From: Flavobacterium sp. W4I14
GTDB taxonomy: Bacteria > Bacteroidota > Bacteroidia > Sphingobacteriales > Sphingobacteriaceae
DNA: 64,000 bases
Assembly: GCA_030817875.1 (NCBI GenBank)
Contig: JAUSZU010000001.1
Location: 5,704,001 to 5,768,000 of the forward strand
Direction: 5' to 3'
Shown here: positions 61,107 through 64,000 of the stretch, piece after piece
Position numbering within the stretch: the first letter of the stretch is position 1
How the letters are laid out: every line of letters begins with the position of its first letter
Translations under genes and position numbers: made by a program
The notes under the pieces: generated by a model
Database searches by the model: none
Seen by the model: only the letters and a program-made list of their open reading frames with translations
Told to the model about the DNA's origin: nothing

Positions 61107-62816
61107 ATGCGCAAACTATTTTCGTTGTTTTTATTTCTAACAGCTGCAGTACAATTACACGCTCAAACTAATGAAGCCAGCCTGGTAAGTCCACTGATTA
61201 ATCAATACCAATCAGACGAGATCATGCTTAGCCGCAAATATACACTTAAGCGATCGGAGGAATACTTTAAGCGGATGGAACGCTTTTATATTGAATGGCA
61301 AAAACAATTAAAGGCATTGCCTTTTAACAAGCTAACTGTAAATGAAAGGGTAGATTATATTTTGCTTAAACGCGATATCCGATCAGATTCGGCAAGTTTG
61401 CAACAGCACTACGCTGAATTTAGAAGCAGCATTTTTACTTTGCCTTTTGCCAAAACATTATTGAATTTTGAGGCAAAGCGCAGAATTGGCCAGCAACAAG
61501 ACGGTAAAACCACCCAACAACAATTCGAACAACTGAAAGAGGATATTCAGAAAACCACAAAGGCAGTCGAAAAGAAAGGCTTAGCAGTTACGCCATTACA
61601 GGCTTCTTGGGCGCAGGAAACTGTTAATCAATACCTAGCTGTATTTACCGAAGCCTATAAGTTTTATGATGGTTACGATCCGCAATTTACCAAAGCCACC
61701 AAAGCAGCTTATCCTGATGTAGTAGATGCATTAAAGGATTATGCAGCTGTATTGAGTAAAATAGCCAAACCTTCAGATGCTAAAGACGATGGAAGTGGCA
61801 TTAATGGCAATCCCATAGGAAGAACAGCTTTATTAAGCAGTTTAAAAGATGAGATGATTGCCTATACGCCTGAGCAGATTGAGGCCATTGCCATGAGGGA
61901 ATTTGCCTGGTGTGATGCCGAAATGCTTAAAGCCTCGCAACAAATGGGCTTTGGTAACGATTGGAAAAAAGCATTGGAAAAAGTAAAAACAGATTATCCT
62001 GAATTGGGAAAACAGCCCGAACTGGTTTATGAGCTGGCTAATGAAGCCATAGACTTTGTAGAGAAAAATAAACTCATCGCCATTCCTGCCTTGGCTAAAG
62101 AAGGTTGGCGCATGCGCATGTTAAGCCCGAAGGAGCAGTTGTTTGCACCTTTTTTTCTAGGTGGCGAATCGGTATTAATTGCCTATCCAACAGAAGACAT
62201 GACCGAGGATGCCAAAGTGATGACCTTGCGTGGCAATAACAGGCATTTTTCGAGAGCTGTAGTTTTTCATGAGCTGATTCCTGGGCACAACCTTCAGTAT
62301 TTTATGCAAAGCCGCTACAAACCTTATCGCAAGGTTTTTGGTACACCTTTCTGGACGGAAGGTTGGTCGTTGTACTGGGAGATGTTATTGTGGGACCAGA
62401 ACTTTGCAAAATCTCCAGAAGATAAAATTGGAATGCTTTTTTGGCGCATGCACCGTTGTGCGCGTATCATTTTTTCGATGAATTACCATTTAGGCAAATG
62501 GACACCTAAGCAGTGTATCGACTTTTTGGTGGATCGGGTAGGTTTTGAGCGTGCCAATGCAGAAGCGGAGGTGCGTAGATCATTTACCGGAGGTTATGGG
62601 CCGTTATACCAAATTGGGTATATGCTAGGTGGATTACAGTTTAGGGCATTGCATAAAGAGCTGGTAGAAAGTGGTAAAATGACCAATATTCAGTTTCACA
62701 ATCGTGTATTGCACGAAAACAATATGCCTGTAGAAATGGTAAGGGCCTTGCTAACCAACCAGCAATTGCCAGAAAATTTCAGTACCCGTTGGAAATTTGC
62801 CGGCGATATCAAATAG
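61107..62816 (+). CDS. DUF885 family exported metallopeptidase-like protein
   Basis: 569 residues with a signal peptide (to AVQLHAQ near 20). The DUF885 signature is present: VVFHELIPGHNLQYFMQSRY (HExxxH zinc motif) and the downstream Glu in TPFWTEGWSLYWEMLLWD, then HRCARIIFSMNYHLGKW and FTGGYGPLYQIGYMLGGLQF. Related proteins have been placed near M32-type carboxypeptidases, so a periplasmic peptidase is likely. It follows the GAF gene by 116 bp in the same direction. Confidence 0.9.
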   Translation: MRKLFSLFLFLTAAVQLHAQTNEASLVSPLINQYQSDEIMLSRKYTLKRSEEYFKRMERFYIEWQKQLKALPFNKLTVNERVDYILLKRDIRSDSASLQQHYAEFRSSIFTLPFAKTLLNFEAKRRIGQQQDGKTTQQQFEQLKEDIQKTTKAVEKKGLAVTPLQASWAQETVNQYLAVFTEAYKFYDGYDPQFTKATKAAYPDVVDALKDYAAVLSKIAKPSDAKDDGSGINGNPIGRTALLSSLKDEMIAYTPEQIEAIAMREFAWCDAEMLKASQQMGFGNDWKKALEKVKTDYPELGKQPELVYELANEAIDFVEKNKLIAIPALAKEGWRMRMLSPKEQLFAPFFLGGESVLIAYPTEDMTEDAKVMTLRGNNRHFSRAVVFHELIPGHNLQYFMQSRYKPYRKVFGTPFWTEGWSLYWEMLLWDQNFAKSPEDKIGMLFWRMHRCARIIFSMNYHLGKWTPKQCIDFLVDRVGFERANAEAEVRRSFTGGYGPLYQIGYMLGGLQFRALHKELVESGKMTNIQFHNRVLHENNMPVEMVRALLTNQQLPENFSTRWKFAGDIK

Positions 62817-62855
62817 TGTACAATATTTTGGGATGTGCTTGCAACATGAGGCGAT

Positions 62856-63080
62856 AGATGATCAAAAAAGGAATGAAAAAAATATTTTCCCACGATTCGC
62901 AGGAGTGACTCATCCAACCTGATAATTGGCATTGATTTATTTTAACGAGAAGCATACTGACAATTGCCTCACTCATAAAATGTCAACAGGAAATAAGGGT
63001 ACTAAAGCCCGAAACTAGAGATTTTGATTTTGGAAGACAAATAAGGTTAAGCGGATTAAAAGCCACGCATTTACTATTTA
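62856..63080 (+). pseudogene. Decayed copy of the 3' end of the GAF-domain gene
   Basis: In the 402-bp gap 62817-63218, bases 62856-63080 align in order with 60757-60987 of the GAF gene. Shared words include AGATGATCAAAAAA, TTCGCAGGAG, GGCATTGATTTATTT (parent GGCATTGATCTATTT), ATACTGACAATTGCC (parent ATATTGACGATTACC), CTAAAGCCCGAAAC and AGCGGATTAAAAGC (parent AGTGGATTAAAGGC). Many substitutions, small indels and stop codons have removed the reading frame. It is a non-functional remnant of a second copy of this gene end. Confidence 0.85.
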
Positions 63081-63157
63081 TAACTTATTTTATAGTTTTG
63101 TTTACGTATTGCATTGGCGATAGTGTTGAAAAGTTGATAAGTATTTTTACATGCTTG

Positions 63158-63165
63158 TATTTTTG
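63158..63165 (+). promoter_or_regulatory. Putative -7 promoter element (TATTTTTG)
   Basis: Exact TAnnTTTG match 53 nt before the ATG at 63219. A weak GTTG (63133-63136) lies 21 bp upstream. Confidence 0.5.
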
Positions 63166-63218
63166 GTATGGCTATTGTAATAAGAGTGCCAACGCTTATT
63201 CACGTTAAAAGAAAATTT

Positions 63219-64000
63219 ATGAAACTACAACTATTTAAAACACTCCCGGTTGCACTCGCTGGTTTATTAATCGGGTCGGTTGCTTCAGCTCAAGAAAGCC
63301 CTGCAAGTTCAACAACAACGTTCAGAACATGGTCTATCGGTGTAAACGCTGGTGTACTTACGCCATTATCACCATTAGGTGGAAAAAATGATTTTAGTAA
63401 TAACAAATCAAGTTTAGGTTATGGCCTTTACATTAAAAAACAATTTACACCTTATTTCTCTCTTCGTTTAGATGGAGTTCGTGGTAAATTAAAGGGAGAT
63501 AATACCGAACCTTACGAAAGCGGTGTGGTAAACAATTCTCCAGTAAGAGCTTTCGATACGGAATTATCGTACTCTGGAAGTTTGAATGCTGTAGTAAACA
63601 TGTTCAATATCGATATGTTTAAAAAAGAGAACACTTTGCAGCTTTATGCTTCGGCTGGTGCTGGTATTGCAGGTTATAAACCAACTATTACCACAGCATC
63701 GGGAACTTCTTTATATGCCGGCGACAAAAACATCCAAGAATTAATTATTCCGGTAGGTGTGGGTGCTAAATTTAAAATTTCTGATGCGGTTAACTTGGAT
63801 CTAGGTTGGACTATCAATTTTGTTGATGGAGATAACGTAGATGGTTACTACAGAGGAAGCAATGATAAATACAACTACGCTTATGCTGGTTTAGAGTTTG
63901 CTTTAGGTAACGGAAAACAATTGGCTTTCCACAATCCAGTAGCTTTAACTTATGATGAAGCTTTAAAAGCAAAACAAACTGCTGAAGGCTTAAAATCTGA
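63219..64000 (+). CDS. Outer membrane beta-barrel protein, probably OmpA-family (partial, cut by window end)
   Basis: The frame is open from ATG 63219 to the last base, giving 260 residues of an unfinished gene. Signal peptide MKLQLFKTLPVALAGLLIGS (cleavage near SVASAQ). The mature part is an N-terminal beta-barrel: FRTWSIGVNAGVLTPLSPLG, YGLYIKKQFTPYFSLRLDGV, LQLYASAGAGIAGYKPT, VGVGAKFKISDAVNLDLGW, ending in YAYAGLEFALGNGKQ, and then a charged helical linker begins (YDEALKAKQTAEGLKS). Barrel plus linker is the plan of Bacteroidota OmpA proteins with a C-terminal peptidoglycan-binding domain, which would lie outside the window. Confidence 0.8.
   Translation, partial: MKLQLFKTLPVALAGLLIGSVASAQESPASSTTTFRTWSIGVNAGVLTPLSPLGGKNDFSNNKSSLGYGLYIKKQFTPYFSLRLDGVRGKLKGDNTEPYESGVVNNSPVRAFDTELSYSGSLNAVVNMFNIDMFKKENTLQLYASAGAGIAGYKPTITTASGTSLYAGDKNIQELIIPVGVGAKFKISDAVNLDLGWTINFVDGDNVDGYYRGSNDKYNYAYAGLEFALGNGKQLAFHNPVALTYDEALKAKQTAEGLKS

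Overview
The window looks like a chromosomal segment of a Sphingobacteriaceae bacterium close to Pedobacter (Bacteroidota). The support is AT-rich DNA, several TAnnTTTG (-7) promoter motifs, SusC/SusD outer-membrane uptake genes under an ECF sigma/FecR pair, a type IX secretion (T9SS) adhesin with a gliding-type C-terminal domain, PorP/SprF and PorE-like genes, and many Bacteroidota lipoproteins. No tRNA, rRNA, CRISPR array, integrase or transposase was found.

Layout. 1-1.0 kb: end of a SCO-family gene and a DUF420 gene (cytochrome oxidase assembly context). 1.1-11.1 kb: a regulated uptake locus of ECF sigma factor, FecR anti-sigma, SusC with an STN signalling domain, SusD with an apparent frameshift in its lipoprotein signal, a HExxH metallohydrolase lipoprotein and a DUF4302 lipoprotein. 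11.2-13.6 kb: small envelope genes and an OmpA lipoprotein. 13.6-14.4 kb: two tandem copies of a 411-bp noncoding repeat. 14.4-17.0 kb: a STAND-type ATPase split by an apparent frameshift. 17.3-33.8 kb: a 4487-residue repetitive T9SS adhesin followed by PorP/SprF and a PorE-like OmpA protein, probably one operon.

34.0-39.0 kb holds the most novel-looking system. It has a full-length LanB-type peptide dehydratase, a LytS-like histidine kinase, a LytTR response regulator, and between the two regulators on the opposite strand a 47-codon Ser/Thr-rich, Cys-free peptide gene absent from a longest-ORF view. The peptide gene has a textbook Bacteroidota promoter. Direct repeats at exact 22-bp spacing lie in both the peptide and the response-regulator promoter regions. 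The simplest reading is a self-regulated modified-peptide (RiPP) circuit, possibly a signal, without a recognisable LanC or dedicated exporter here.

39.3-64 kb: a standalone HsdR-N-like nuclease domain with a small partner, htpG, a DUF4241 gene, a single-domain response regulator, an N-acetylglucosamine-kinase-like gene, an RND efflux operon that includes a small lipoprotein resembling a detached RND porter domain, an M61 peptidase, a TonB-C-like protein between two near-identical terminators, a small beta-barrel, acyl-CoA ligase overlapping gamma-glutamyltransferase, a GAF-domain protein, a DUF885 hydrolase, a decayed copy of the GAF gene's 3' end, and the start of a beta-barrel outer membrane protein cut by the window edge.
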